Below are positions 17,568 through 27,715 of a stretch of DNA of 64,000 nucleotides, one piece after another (position 1 is the first letter of the stretch; every line of letters begins with the position of its first letter). The translations under genes were made by a program, and so were the position numbers. This DNA is from JACVRW01 sp963819635. GTDB lineage: Bacteria; Actinomycetota; Thermoleophilia; Solirubrobacterales; Thermoleophilaceae. Below the pieces are notes generated by a model. The model did not search any database. It was not told the DNA's origin and saw nothing but the letters and a program-made list of their open reading frames with translations. The stretch lies in NCBI GenBank assembly GCA_963819635.1, contig CAWFWX010000011.1, forward strand, positions 1-64,000, written 5' to 3'.

Positions 17568-17852
17568 ATGGAGAACATCACCATCCGCCGTGCTACTGCC
17601 GCCGACGAGCCCGCCGTCCGCCGCCTTGCAGTCCTCGACAGCGCCTTCCCGCCCACTGGCGACGTGCTGCTCGCGGAGATGGGGGCGGAGCTGTGGGCCG
17701 CCGTCTCGGTCGACAACGGACACGCCGTGGCCGACCCGTTCCGCCACAGCGCCGACCTCGTCGAGCTGCTGCGCCTGCGCGCCTCGCGGACGCGCGGCGA
17801 GTCGCGGGCACATGGCCGCGTGCTCGCCCGCGTGCTTCCGCGCGCGGCCTAG
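17568..17852 (+). CDS. Short GNAT-like N-terminal domain protein
   Basis: 94 residues from the ATG at 17568, which has gacgagga upstream. ITIRRATAADEPAVRRLAVLDSA is the usual first strand and helix of a GNAT acetyltransferase, but the acetyl-CoA loop and the rest are absent; the tail is Arg-rich and ends at 17852 in a CTAG shared with the convergent SAHH-like gene. It may be a truncated acetyltransferase fixed as a small protein. No frame continues the fold downstream. Confidence 0.65.
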   Translation: MENITIRRATAADEPAVRRLAVLDSAFPPTGDVLLAEMGAELWAAVSVDNGHAVADPFRHSADLVELLRLRASRTRGESRAHGRVLARVLPRAA

Positions 17853-19105
17853 CCGGAGGCCGTTCCCCAGGAGCTCAGATACTCGCGCTGCTCGGGCGTG
17901 AGCGAGTCGATCGCCACGCCCAGCGACTCCAGCTTCAGCCGCGCGATCTCCTCGTCGAGCTCCTTGGGGACGGCGAGCACGCGGTTCTCCAGCTCCGGGC
18001 CGTGGAGCTTCAGATGCTCCACGGCCAGGGCGAGGTTCGCGAAGCTCATGTCCATGACGGCGGCCGGGTGGCCCTGGCCCGCGGCCAGGTTCACCACGCG
18101 GCCGCTGGCGAGCAGGTGCACGCTCCGATCGCCCAGGTCGTACTCCTCCACGAGCGGCAGCTCCTGGCGGACGCGGCCCTCGGCCAGCTCGCGCAGGCCG
18201 TCCAGGTCGATCTCCACGTCGAAGTGGCCCGCGTTGGCCAGCACCGCTCCGTCGCGCATCCGCTCGAAGTGCTCGCGCCGCAGCACCGCCCTCGACCCCG
18301 TGACCGTCACGAACAGGTCGCCGCGCTCGGCGGCGTCGAGCGCGGGCATCACCTCGAACGCGTCCATCCGCGCCTCCAGGGCGCGCAGCGGGTCGACCTC
18401 GCAGACGATCACCGTCGCGCCCGCACCGCGGGCCCGCTGGGCGATGCCCTTGCCGGTCGCGCCGTAGCCGAACAGCACGAGCGTGCGGCCGGCGAGCAGG
18501 ATGTTCGTGGCGCGCAGGATGCCGTCGAGCGCCGACTGGCCCGTGCCGTAGCGGTCGTTGAAGGTGCGCTCGGTGCGCGACTCGTTCACGGCAACAACGG
18601 GGCACGCGAGGCGGCCCTCCGCCTCGAGGCGGCGCAGCCGGAGCGTGCCGGTGGTCGTCTCCTCCGCGCCGCCGCCCACCGCCTGGCCGCGCTCGTGGAT
18701 CAGGATCAGGAGGTCGGCGCCGTCGTCGAGCGTGATGTCGGGCTTCCAGTCGGCGAGCGCGTGCACGTGGCGCGCGTAGCTCTCGACGTCCTCGCCGCGG
18801 CGCGCCAACACGGGCACGCCGAGGTCGACGAGCGCGGCCGCCACCTCGTCCTGGGTCGTCAGGGGGTTGGCCGAGCAGAGCGCAGCCTCCGCCCCGCCGG
18901 CGACCAGCGCCTGCATGAGGTTGGCCGTCTCGGCCGTCACGTGGAGGCAGGCGGCGACCTTCGCGCCCTCGAGCGGCTGCTCCTCCCGGAAGCGGTCGCG
19001 GATCGAGCGGAGGACCGGCATCTGGCCCTCGGCCCACTCGATCCGCCGCAGCCCCTCGGGGGCGAGCGACGGCGTGGATATGTCGGGGCGCGGCCGGCCA
19101 GGCAT
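17849..19105 (-). CDS. S-adenosylhomocysteine hydrolase-like paralogue with altered active site
   Basis: 418 residues, the short archaeal/Thermotoga-like form of the SAHH family. Retained: substrate His in CLHVTAET (H55), ITLDDGADL (D127/D128), AEETTTGTL (E148/E149) and the NAD loop GYGATGKG at 213-220. Changed relative to the true SAHH next door: where that protein has NDSVTKSKFDNLYGC this one has NESRTERTFNDRYGT, so the catalytic Lys becomes Glu179, the Asp becomes Asn183, the following Asn becomes Asp184 and the Cys becomes Thr188. The activity may therefore differ or be lost. It lies 33 bases downstream of the true SAHH on the same strand. Confidence 0.88.
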   Translation of the reverse strand: MPGRPRPDISTPSLAPEGLRRIEWAEGQMPVLRSIRDRFREEQPLEGAKVAACLHVTAETANLMQALVAGGAEAALCSANPLTTQDEVAAALVDLGVPVLARRGEDVESYARHVHALADWKPDITLDDGADLLILIHERGQAVGGGAEETTTGTLRLRRLEAEGRLACPVVAVNESRTERTFNDRYGTGQSALDGILRATNILLAGRTLVLFGYGATGKGIAQRARGAGATVIVCEVDPLRALEARMDAFEVMPALDAAERGDLFVTVTGSRAVLRREHFERMRDGAVLANAGHFDVEIDLDGLRELAEGRVRQELPLVEEYDLGDRSVHLLASGRVVNLAAGQGHPAAVMDMSFANLALAVEHLKLHGPELENRVLAVPKELDEEIARLKLESLGVAIDSLTPEQREYLSSWGTASG

Positions 19106-19138
19106 CGGCGGGGGGCGCGGGGGACGTGAGCCCCCGGG

Positions 19139-20562
<1,424 letters not shown>

Positions 20563-20566
<4 letters not shown>

Positions 20567-20946
20567 GCGGGGGTTGGCTCCGTGAGTCTCGGGGTCGAGT
20601 CCATCGCGAGGAGGCGCTCGTGCTTCTCCTGCTCCCAGGAGAGCCAGTCGCCTGAGGCGACGCCCTCCGGCAGCTCGGGCCGCTCCTCGAACCACTGATC
20701 GAGCGCGGCGCGCAGCTCCGGGTCGGAGGCGTGGCGCTTGGCGAACGCGACGTCGGAGAGTGCGCAGTCGAACCGGGCGAGCAGCTCGCGCAGCGTTCGC
20801 AGACGCTGCAGCTCGCCCGGCCCGAAGATGCGGTAGCCCTTCGGCGTGCGCTGAGGCTCGATCAGGCCGGCGCTCTCTATGTAGCGCAGCATCCGAGGCG
20901 ACCATCCGGTCGTCTCGGCAGCCTCATTGATCGTGAGCCCTTCCAT
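20563..20946 (-). CDS. MerR-family regulator leading the ahcY operon
   Basis: 127 residues from the ATG at 20946: MEGLTINEAAETTGWSPRML is the MerR winged helix, with RYIESAGLIEPQRTPKGYR the wing and RIFGPGELQRLRTLREL the second helix. An in-frame start 21 bases further upstream is possible, but MEGLT matches the family start and follows a TAAAGT box. The short C-terminal effector region has no metal-binding cysteine pattern. The four-base overlap with ahcY and a palindrome just upstream suggest it senses a methyl-cycle metabolite and controls itself and ahcY (inference). Confidence 0.85.
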
Positions 20947-20957
20947 CGCGACGGACA

Positions 20958-20978
20958 ACTTTAACACGATCGTGTCAA
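20958..20978 (-). promoter_or_regulatory. MerR operator palindrome with -10 box
   Basis: TTAACACGATCGTGTCAA (20961-20978) is an 18-bp inverted repeat with one mismatch. On the minus strand it runs into TAAAGT (20963-20958), 11 bases before the merR ATG. Placement over the core promoter fits autoregulation. Confidence 0.6.
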
Positions 20979-21034
20979 GGTTGTCGGTTGCCGGCAGGGC
21001 TAACTACGGCATTGAGGGGGTGGCTCTGGCGGGG

Positions 21035-21077
21035 CTGTCCTGGATAGGGGCCCTATATGGGCCACAAGGCAGGACAG
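21035..21077 (-). terminator. Strong hairpin between the glycan-precursor operon and merR-ahcY
   Basis: CTGTCCTG (21035-21042) pairs with CAGGACAG (21070-21077), and an inner GGCCC-tatat-GGGCC stem lies inside it. It sits 21 bases past the isomerase stop and upstream of merR, both read leftwards. There is no T-run afterwards, so it may stop polymerase only with help or act as an mRNA end stabiliser. Confidence 0.5.
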
Positions 21078-21097
21078 CTGCGTCGGAAGCGCCTCAT

Positions 21098-22138
21098 TCA
21101 GAGCTGTCGTTTGAGGCGGTCGATGGCCTGCACCGGCGTGGGATCCACGCCCGCCAGCGCCGCCATGTAGACGCTCACCAGGTCGCCCAGCAGGACCGCG
21201 GAGAGCACTCGCTCGAGGCGGCTCTCCCCCACCGTGTTGACCTGCAGCGCGGGCGCGCCCACCCGCTCGAGCTCGGCCGCGGCGAGGTCCACGTGGCGCT
21301 TCACGCGCGGGTGCTGGTCGTCGTCGCACAGGAAGACGCCGGAGAAGGGGGCGACCTCGCGGCCTCGCTCCCACGCGCAGATCTGGTTGTGGTTCGCCTC
21401 CGGGAGCTCGGTCCAGAACGCGGGCGCGTCGGCGTTCTCGTTGATCTGAGTGCTCCAGCGCCGCGCCGGCGGTGTCGTGCTCGCCGCGCCGTGGATCATC
21501 GGGATCGTGCCGTCGAGCTGTCGGGCGAGCGACTTGGCGAGCGAGTCCTCGGGCGCGCCGGGACCCCACTCCTCGACTAGTCGTTCGAGAAGCGCGGTCG
21601 CGGTATCGATCTCCGAATGCAGGCCCGGAGCCGCGCCGCAGAGCGACGCGCACTCCAGCACGCCGACCGTCATGTAGATCACGGCGGCTCGCGGCTGCAT
21701 GCCCGCCGGGACGCCGATCACGGGCACGCCCTCCTCGCGCGCCAGCTCGGCGAGCTTGCCTCCGGTGGTGAGGACGACGCGCTGGGCGCCGGCCGCGCCC
21801 GCGCCCTCGAAGCAGGCGAGCGTCTCCTCGGTGTTCCCCGAGTAGCTCGCGCAGAGCACGAGCGAGTCCGGGAGGATCCATGACTCGAGCGCGTAGCCCC
21901 GAATCCCGGTGATGGGCCGCGTGGCGCGGTCGCCGAGCGCCGCGGCCGCAAGGTCGCCCCCGATCGCGGAGCCGCCCATGCCGCACACGACCAGCCCGCC
22001 GGGCTGGTCGCGCGAGCGGATCCCGGCCGACTGCGCCCGCCACAGCGCGTCGCCGAGCTGAAGCGGCTGCGCGAGGACGTCCCCGAGCATCCCGGCCGGG
22101 TCGATCGCCTCGATGCTGTCCTTATCGAGCGAGTGCAA
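21098..22138 (-). CDS. Bifunctional phosphoglucose/phosphomannose isomerase
   Basis: Interconverts glucose 6-phosphate or mannose 6-phosphate with fructose 6-phosphate. 346 residues with two SIS domains: LVVCGMGGSAIGGDL and CASYSGNTEETLACF in the first, STQINENADAPAFW and ELPEANHNQI (catalytic Glu/His region) in the second, the signature of the archaeal/actinobacterial PGI-PMI family. It overlaps the end of the nucleotidyltransferase by 17 bases and is last in a six-gene operon that makes nucleotide sugars and attaches polymers. Confidence 0.92.
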   Translation of the reverse strand: MHSLDKDSIEAIDPAGMLGDVLAQPLQLGDALWRAQSAGIRSRDQPGGLVVCGMGGSAIGGDLAAAALGDRATRPITGIRGYALESWILPDSLVLCASYSGNTEETLACFEGAGAAGAQRVVLTTGGKLAELAREEGVPVIGVPAGMQPRAAVIYMTVGVLECASLCGAAPGLHSEIDTATALLERLVEEWGPGAPEDSLAKSLARQLDGTIPMIHGAASTTPPARRWSTQINENADAPAFWTELPEANHNQICAWERGREVAPFSGVFLCDDDQHPRVKRHVDLAAAELERVGAPALQVNTVGESRLERVLSAVLLGDLVSVYMAALAGVDPTPVQAIDRLKRQL

Positions 22139-23162
22139 CGGTCTCCCCTGGTTGTACGCGTGCCCCGGTCGGCACCACCGTGTCGGCCGGGACGGTCGCG
22201 CCGGCCCCCACCATCGCCCCGGGTCCGATCCGCGCCCGCTCTCCCACGCGGACGCGCTCGGCCAGCACCGACTCGACGATCGCGGCGTCCGCGCCTACGA
22301 CGACCCGGTCGTGGAGCACCGAGCGCTCCACGCGCGCGTCCGTGCCCACCGAGCAGTTGCGGCCGAGCACGCTCTGCGGGCCCACGTGCGCGCCCGACAC
22401 CAGGCCGTTCTCGTACACGAGCGAGCCGGTCTCGTCGCGCGGGGGCAGGTTCGAGCGCGGGCGCCCGGCCAGCAGGTCCCAGGTGGCCTCGAGGTAGCGC
22501 TCGGGCGTCCCGATGTCGATCCAGTAGCCGGGGGCATCGAAGCCGTAGAGGCCGTTGCCCACGAGCGCCGGGAACACCTCGCGCTCGAAGGAGACGGCCC
22601 GGCCGGCCGGTATCGACGACTCCACCACCTCGCGCTCGATCACGTAGCTGCCCGCGTTGATGTGGTTGGTGGGCGCGTCGCCGCCGCCCTTCTCGATGAA
22701 CGCCTCGACCTGGCCGTCCTCCGCGGTCGGAACCACGCCGTAGCTCGACGTGTCCTCGACGGGGTGGAGCGCGAGCGTCACGCGCGCCCCGGTGCGCCGG
22801 TGCTGCTCGAGCTCCGCGGTCAGGTCGATGTCCGTGAGCACGTCGCCGTTCAGGACGAACAGGCGCTCCTCGAGCAGACCCTCGTCGTAGGCGAGCCGCA
22901 CCGGGCCCGCGGTGCCGAGCGGATCCTCCTCGACCACGTAGCGCAGGCGCATGCCGTCGAAGATGTCGCCGAGCACGCGCTTCACCGCGTCCGACATGAA
23001 GCCGCAGGAGAGGATCACCTCGTCCACCTTGTGCGAGCGCGCCCAGTCCAGCATGAAGGTGAGGAAGGGCTGGCCCGCGAGCGGCATGACCGGCTTGGGC
23101 GTCGTGTAGGTGAGCGGCCGCAGCCGCGTGCCCTCGCCTCCCGCGAGCACCAGCGCCTGCAC
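22122..23162 (-). CDS. NDP-sugar pyrophosphorylase, mannose-1-phosphate guanylyltransferase-like
   Basis: Transfers a nucleotide onto a sugar 1-phosphate. From the GTG at 23162: MQALVLAGGEGTRLRPLTYT with the nucleotide loop GGEGTRLRP and the lysine in TPKPVMPLAG, then FVLNGDVLTDID (metal Asp) and GYWIDIGTPERYLEA. A left-handed beta-helix tail of hexapeptide repeats follows (VLGRNCSVGTDARVERSVL). Family features favour GDP-mannose, and the isomerase downstream supplies mannose 6-phosphate, but glucose or other sugars cannot be excluded. Two bases separate it from the dehydrogenase gene. Confidence 0.88.
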   Translation of the reverse strand: MQALVLAGGEGTRLRPLTYTTPKPVMPLAGQPFLTFMLDWARSHKVDEVILSCGFMSDAVKRVLGDIFDGMRLRYVVEEDPLGTAGPVRLAYDEGLLEERLFVLNGDVLTDIDLTAELEQHRRTGARVTLALHPVEDTSSYGVVPTAEDGQVEAFIEKGGGDAPTNHINAGSYVIEREVVESSIPAGRAVSFEREVFPALVGNGLYGFDAPGYWIDIGTPERYLEATWDLLAGRPRSNLPPRDETGSLVYENGLVSGAHVGPQSVLGRNCSVGTDARVERSVLHDRVVVGADAAIVESVLAERVRVGERARIGPGAMVGAGATVPADTVVPTGARVQPGETVALAR

Positions 23163-23164
23163 GG

Positions 23165-24439
23165 CTACCGCCCGATCCCCTCGTAGGTGAACCCGGCCGC
23201 GACCAGCGCGTCGCGGTCGAGGAAGTTGCGCCCGTCCACCACCAGCGGCACGCGCATGCGCTCCTTCACCTCGCCGGTCCAGTCGAGCTCCCTGAACTCG
23301 GGCCACTCGGTCACGAGCACGACCGCGTCGGCGCCGTCCACCGCCTCGAGCGCCGAGCCGGCGATCCGCGCGCCGGCGAGCATGTCCTCGGCCTTCTCGC
23401 CCGCCACCGGGTCGTACGCGCGCACGCTCGCCCCCTCGCCCGCCAGGCGCCCCGCCAGCACGACGCTGGTGGCCTCCCGGATGTCGTCCGTATGCGGCTT
23501 GAACGCCACGCCCAGCAGCGCTATCTGCTTCCCCGGCAGCGGGCCGAGGTGCTTCTGGAGCTTGCTGATCGTCCGCCGCTTCTGGAGCTCGTTCACCTCG
23601 ACGACCGCCGTCAGCAGCTGGAAGTGGTAGCCGGTGTTCCCCGCGAGCTGCTTGAGGGCCTGGACGTCCTTGGGGAAGCACGAGCCGCCGAAGCCCACGC
23701 CGGCCTGGAGGAACTTCGGCCCGATGCGGTCGTCGAGCCCCATGCCGCGCGCGACCTCGCGCACGTCCGCTCCGAGCTCCTCGGACACGTTCGCGATCTC
23801 GTTGATGAAGCTGATCTTCGTGGCGAGGAACGCGTTCGAGGCGAGCTTGATCATCTCCGCGCTCGGCACGTCCGTCCGCACGATCTCGCCGCCGAGCGGT
23901 GCGTACAGGGCCTCGACCCTGTTCGCGTACTCATCCGAGTCGGCGTTCGCGCCCACGACCACGCGGTCGGGGTGCATGAAGTCCTGGACCGCGCTCCCCT
24001 CTTTCAGGAACTCGGGGTTCGCCACGTAGCCCAGCCCGTCGCGGCGACGCTGGATCGAGCGGCCTGTTCCCACCGGCACGGTGCTCTTCATCACGAGCGC
24101 GTGCTCGCTCGACTCGCCCAGCTCGGCGATCACCGCCTCGACGCGCGAGAGGTCGGCGTCGCCCGAGTAGGTCGGCGGTGTGTCCACGCACACGAACAGG
24201 AGCTGGGCGTGCTCGAGGACCTCGCCCATGTCGGTCGTGAAGTGAAGGCGCTCGGCGTTCTTCTCGACCAGCTCGGGAAGGCCGGGCTCGTGGATCGGCA
24301 CCTCGCCCCGCCTGAGCGAGTCGATCTTCTCGGGCACGATGTCGCGCGCCCACACCTCGTGGCCGAGCTCGGCGAAGCAGGCGGCCGTGACCAGTCCGAC
24401 CCACCCGACGCCGATGACGCCTATCGGTTCCCTCTCCAT
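23165..24439 (-). CDS. UDP-glucose/GDP-mannose dehydrogenase family protein
   Basis: Oxidises a nucleotide sugar to the uronic acid with two NAD+. 424 residues: N-terminal NAD loop IGVIGVGWVGLVTAACFAEL, conserved STVPVGTGR, VANPEFLKEGSAV and the catalytic cysteine in GVGFGGSCFPKDVQAL (around residue 260). The C-terminal domain carries LLGVAFKPHTDDIREA. UDP-glucose is the likely substrate given the uridylyltransferase in the window. A minus-strand TACCCT box lies ten bases upstream of its ATG, so it may have an internal promoter in addition to operon read-through. Confidence 0.92.
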   Translation of the reverse strand: MEREPIGVIGVGWVGLVTAACFAELGHEVWARDIVPEKIDSLRRGEVPIHEPGLPELVEKNAERLHFTTDMGEVLEHAQLLFVCVDTPPTYSGDADLSRVEAVIAELGESSEHALVMKSTVPVGTGRSIQRRRDGLGYVANPEFLKEGSAVQDFMHPDRVVVGANADSDEYANRVEALYAPLGGEIVRTDVPSAEMIKLASNAFLATKISFINEIANVSEELGADVREVARGMGLDDRIGPKFLQAGVGFGGSCFPKDVQALKQLAGNTGYHFQLLTAVVEVNELQKRRTISKLQKHLGPLPGKQIALLGVAFKPHTDDIREATSVVLAGRLAGEGASVRAYDPVAGEKAEDMLAGARIAGSALEAVDGADAVVLVTEWPEFRELDWTGEVKERMRVPLVVDGRNFLDRDALVAAGFTYEGIGR

Positions 24440-24456
24440 GCGGCCGGGGAGGGTAC

Positions 24457-25921
24457 CTAGCAGCAGCGCCTCACGGAGCGGGCAATCGCCATCATCTGCC
24501 GCTTCGTGAGCGTCTGAAGGAGCGTGTTCGAGACCCAGTAGGCGGCCTTGGGGGTGCGCCACCCGACCAGCCGGAGGCGGTCGCCCGCGAAGAAGAGCAG
24601 GTACTTGCGGCCCTTGATCGTGCGCTCCTCGCTCGGGTCGTCGAGGATCGGCGGGTCCTTCCAGGTCGTGCCCTGGACTCCGTAGTACTCGCCGTTCGCG
24701 TTGGTGCGGTTCATGACCATCCGGTACGCGCCGTACCTCTTCCCATCGGGGCCGCGCAGCTTGTACACGCGCGGCCCGTAGGAGAACTGGGACGAGTTCA
24801 GGAGCAGCGTCGGGTAGAAGACCGGCAGCGTGCCGCCCGCGCCGGCCTTGACGGCCTGGAGCCCCTGGTCCTCGCCCGTGACCGAGGCGTCATACAGGCC
24901 CAGGGAAGCCGCGTCGCGCTTCTGCTTGCGCTTCGGCTTGCTCGCAGGCGTCTCCCCGGGCGCCCTCCCGCGCGGGCCCGGTGACTCCTCGGCGTTCAGG
25001 AACCGCTGGACCAGGTTCTTCACCTGCGCGTTGCTCGCCTCCACGAAGCTCGCGCCGATCTCACCCTCGAAGTGGATCTCCTGGATCGGCTTGCCGGCGG
25101 CCGCCAGGGCCAGCTTGAGCAGCCGCAGGACCTCGGACCTGCTGCGGAGCTCCGCGTCGGTCGCCGTGTTGCGGCCGAAGATCGTCACGAGCCGGTCGTG
25201 CTTCGAGATCAGGTCCGTGTAGGTCACCTGCTGCTTCATCTGGCGCAGGAAGTCCTGCTGGCGCGCCGAGCGGACTATGTCGTCGTCCGTATGGCGGTAG
25301 CGCACGTACTGGAGCGCCTGGCGCGCGCACAGGCGCTGGTAGCCCTGGTTGACGTCGATGTAGGTGAACTCGGCGCTGTCGTTGAAGTAGTCGCGGTCCA
25401 CGTCCGTGTAGACGCAGCCGATCGCGTTCACGGCGCGCCAGAAGCCCTTGAAGGTCACGTTGACGACGTGGTTGATGTTGAGCCCCGTCAGGCGCTTGAC
25501 GGTCTCGAGCGTCAGCGCCGGCCCGCCCGCCTGGTAGGAGGCGTTGATCTTGTCCACCCCGTAGCCCGGAATCTCGCACCTTCAGGTCGCGCGGCAGCGA
25601 CATGATCGCGGTCGCGTCCTTGTCGGGGTTCAGCCGCACGAGCATGATCGTGTCCGAGCGGGCGCCGCTCGCCCCCTCGGCATTGGTCCGCGCCCTCCGG
25701 TCCGACCCGAGGATGAGGATCGTCTGCGGCTTGCCGGGGTCGGAGATCGCGAGCGCGTTCTTGCCGAGCTTCAGCTCGGGGTTCTCCTTGAGGGCGTCGA
25801 CGACCTTGTCGACCTCATGGAACGCGGCCACGGACGTCGCGGCGGCCGCCGCGAACACGATCAGGAAGCCGCCGAGCAGGAGGCGCTTCCAGAGTCCGGG
25901 GCGGGGGATGTCGTCCAGCAT
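24457..25921 (-). CDS. LytR-CpsA-Psr (LCP) family glycopolymer transferase, single-base frameshift
   Basis: Membrane-anchored enzyme that transfers lipid-linked glycopolymers onto peptidoglycan or arabinogalactan-like chains. The ATG at 25921 gives a cytoplasmic start and a membrane helix (LLLGGFLIVFAAAAATSVAAF), then the LCP signatures TILILGSDRR, RSDTIMLVRLNPD and SLPRDLKV. One extra base near 25576 breaks the frame; removing it restores EIPGYGVDKINASYQAGG and a 487-residue protein with HTDDDIVRSARQQDFLR. The C-terminal 150 residues form an unassigned extracellular domain. TGATG links it to the M20 gene upstream. Confidence 0.9.
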
Positions 25922-27042
25922 CAGGCGATCCGGAGCCGGCGGTCGTCCTCACCGCCGCCGGCGACGCGGGCAGGGATCAGGTTCACGAAGGCCACGAGTG
26001 CCGCCCGATATTGGCCGAGCGACCGGATCGACACCCACTCCTCGGGCCCGTGGTGGCCGTCGCCGAGCGGGCCGCATTCCACGGCCGGGACGCCCGCCTC
26101 CAGGAACGAGATCGCGTCCGATGCGCCGTCGCGGCCCACGCCGAGCCGCTCGCTGGTCGGCTCGCACACGGTCGAGATCGCCTCGCCGAGCGCCTGTACG
26201 TACGGGTCGTCGCGCCGGACCATCGCCGGATGCCGGTGGAGGATCTTGACCACGTGCACGTCCGGCATCGCCTCGACCGTGGCCCTGATGGCCTCGGGGT
26301 CCTGGCCCGGGAGGTAGCGGATGTCCAGGTCGATCACGCACAGGTCCGGCACCTTGTTCATCGCGTCGCCGCCGACGATCCGGCCGAGGTTGATCGACGG
26401 CCGGTCGAAGAGATCGGACGACTCGCGCGTGAACGGCATGCTCTCGATCTGCCGGAAGGTGTCGATCGCCTTCAACACGGCGTTGTCGCCCACCCAGGGC
26501 GTCGAGCCGTGCGCAGCGGTGCCGCTCACCTCGACGCGGAGCGCCAGCACGCCCTTGGCCTGGATGCCGATGTGGAGGTCGGTCGGCTCGCCGGTGATCG
26601 CGAAATCGCCGAGGTAGCCCGCTCTCACGAGCTGGTCGGACCCGCGGTCCTCCATCTCATCGGACTCCTCGTCCGCGACGCAGGCGAAGTGCACGCGCAC
26701 GCGCTCCTGCGTGGCCACGTCGCGGAACGCGCACATCATCGCCGCGAGGCCGCCCTTCATGTCGTAGGCGCCGCGGCCGTAGAGGCGGTCGCCGTCGATC
26801 CTCGGCTCGAACTGCTCCTCGCGCCCGGGCACGACGTCGAGGTGCCCGTGCAGGACGAGCGTCGGCCCGCTTTCGGGTCCGACGGTCGCGGTCAGCACGG
26901 GGCGACCGTTGTGCTGCGTGCCGATCACCTCGACGTCCCGCGCCTCGAGCCAGCCCTTGACGAAGCCCGCGGCCGCCTGGATGCCCTCGAGGGTGGAGGT
27001 GTCGTAGGTGATGAGGCGCTCTGCGAGAGCGCGTTCATCCAT
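25921..27042 (-). CDS. M20-family metallopeptidase (ArgE/DapE/CPG2-like)
   Basis: Zinc exopeptidase or deacylase of 373 residues. Metal ligands are in order: HGHLDVVPG (His, Asp), GRGAYDMKGG (bridging Asp), ADEESDEMEDRG (catalytic Glu-Glu) and GASDAISFLEAG, with GDGHHGPEEW supplying the last His. The dimerisation domain begins ALRVEVSGTAAHGS. The substrate cannot be told from the sequence. It sits between the DNA glycosylase (8-base overlap) and the LCP gene (TGATG), so it is co-transcribed with cell-envelope genes. Confidence 0.9.
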   Translation of the reverse strand: MDERALAERLITYDTSTLEGIQAAAGFVKGWLEARDVEVIGTQHNGRPVLTATVGPESGPTLVLHGHLDVVPGREEQFEPRIDGDRLYGRGAYDMKGGLAAMMCAFRDVATQERVRVHFACVADEESDEMEDRGSDQLVRAGYLGDFAITGEPTDLHIGIQAKGVLALRVEVSGTAAHGSTPWVGDNAVLKAIDTFRQIESMPFTRESSDLFDRPSINLGRIVGGDAMNKVPDLCVIDLDIRYLPGQDPEAIRATVEAMPDVHVVKILHRHPAMVRRDDPYVQALGEAISTVCEPTSERLGVGRDGASDAISFLEAGVPAVECGPLGDGHHGPEEWVSIRSLGQYRAALVAFVNLIPARVAGGGEDDRRLRIA

Positions 27043-27688
27043 CCTGCGGCGAGGATAGTGCCTCGACCTCCGGCCGGACCCAGCAGCCCGCCAGGTGGTC
27101 GTTCACGACCCCGCACGCCTGCATCGCCGCGTAGACGGTCGTGGGCCCCACGAAGCGGAAGCCGCGCCGCTTCAGCTCCTTGCTGAGAGCGGTCGACTCG
27201 GGCGTGATCGAGGCCAGGTCGTCGGGCGAGCGGGGCGCGCCGCGGACCGCCGGCGCGTGCCCCCAGATCACCGCGGCGAGCGACTCGCCGGCGGCGTGCA
27301 TTGCCCGTGCCGCTCGCGCGTTCGCGATCGCGGCCTCGATCTTGCCGCGATGGCGGACGATCCCGGCGTCGCCGAGCAGGCGCGTCACGTCGCGCTCGCC
27401 GAACTCCGCCACCGCATCGATGTCGAAGTTCGCGAACGCGGCGCGGAAGTTCTCCCGCTTGCGCAGGATCGTGAGCCACGAGAGGCCGGACTGGAAGCCC
27501 TCGAGGACCATGCGCTCGTACAGGCCGCGCTCGTCTCGAACGGGCCTGCCCCACTCCTCGTCGTGGTAGCGCTCCATAACGTCTCGCTGCGCAGCGGGCA
27601 CCGCCCGCTGCTTGCGCAACGGCGCCGAAGTGGACGCACCCCACCAGCAGCGGGCGTTCCCGTCCGCTCCTGTCACGACCGAGTCCAC
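27035..27688 (-). CDS. tag: DNA-3-methyladenine glycosylase I with an in-frame insert
   Basis: Base-excision repair enzyme that removes 3-methyladenine. Zinc ligands are present: Cys in NARCWWG, His in YHDEEWGRPV and C-terminal His/Cys in VVNDHLAGCW. The core motifs GFQSGLSWLTILRKRE and GFRFVGPTTVYAAMQA are complete. Between the first Cys and His there are 27 residues where E. coli Tag has 12, so about 15 residues (around SAPLRKQRAVPAAQR) are extra, and this stretch contains a perfect 9-bp palindrome. The GTG at 27688 is preferred because it lies nine bases after a TATACG box; other in-frame GTGs are at 27697 and 27676. It heads the glycan-precursor operon. Confidence 0.88.
   Translation of the reverse strand: MDSVVTGADGNARCWWGASTSAPLRKQRAVPAAQRDVMERYHDEEWGRPVRDERGLYERMVLEGFQSGLSWLTILRKRENFRAAFANFDIDAVAEFGERDVTRLLGDAGIVRHRGKIEAAIANARAARAMHAAGESLAAVIWGHAPAVRGAPRSPDDLASITPESTALSKELKRRGFRFVGPTTVYAAMQACGVVNDHLAGCWVRPEVEALSSPQDG
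27591..27611. repeat. Perfect palindrome inside the tag insert
   Basis: GCAGCGGGC-acc-GCCCGCTGC lies within the 45-base in-frame insertion of tag. One arm also recurs near the gene start at 27645-27653. Confidence 0.7.
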
Positions 27689-27697
27689 GCGGGTCAC

Positions 27698-27707
27698 CGT
27701 ATAGCCT
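27698..27707. promoter_or_regulatory. Overlapping divergent -10 boxes for tag and flippase
   Basis: Minus strand TATACG (27703-27698), nine bases before the tag GTG. Plus strand TAGCCT (27702-27707), eight bases before the flippase GTG at 27716. The two boxes overlap, so transcription in the two directions may be mutually exclusive. Confidence 0.45.
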
Positions 27708-27715
27708 CGCTGACC

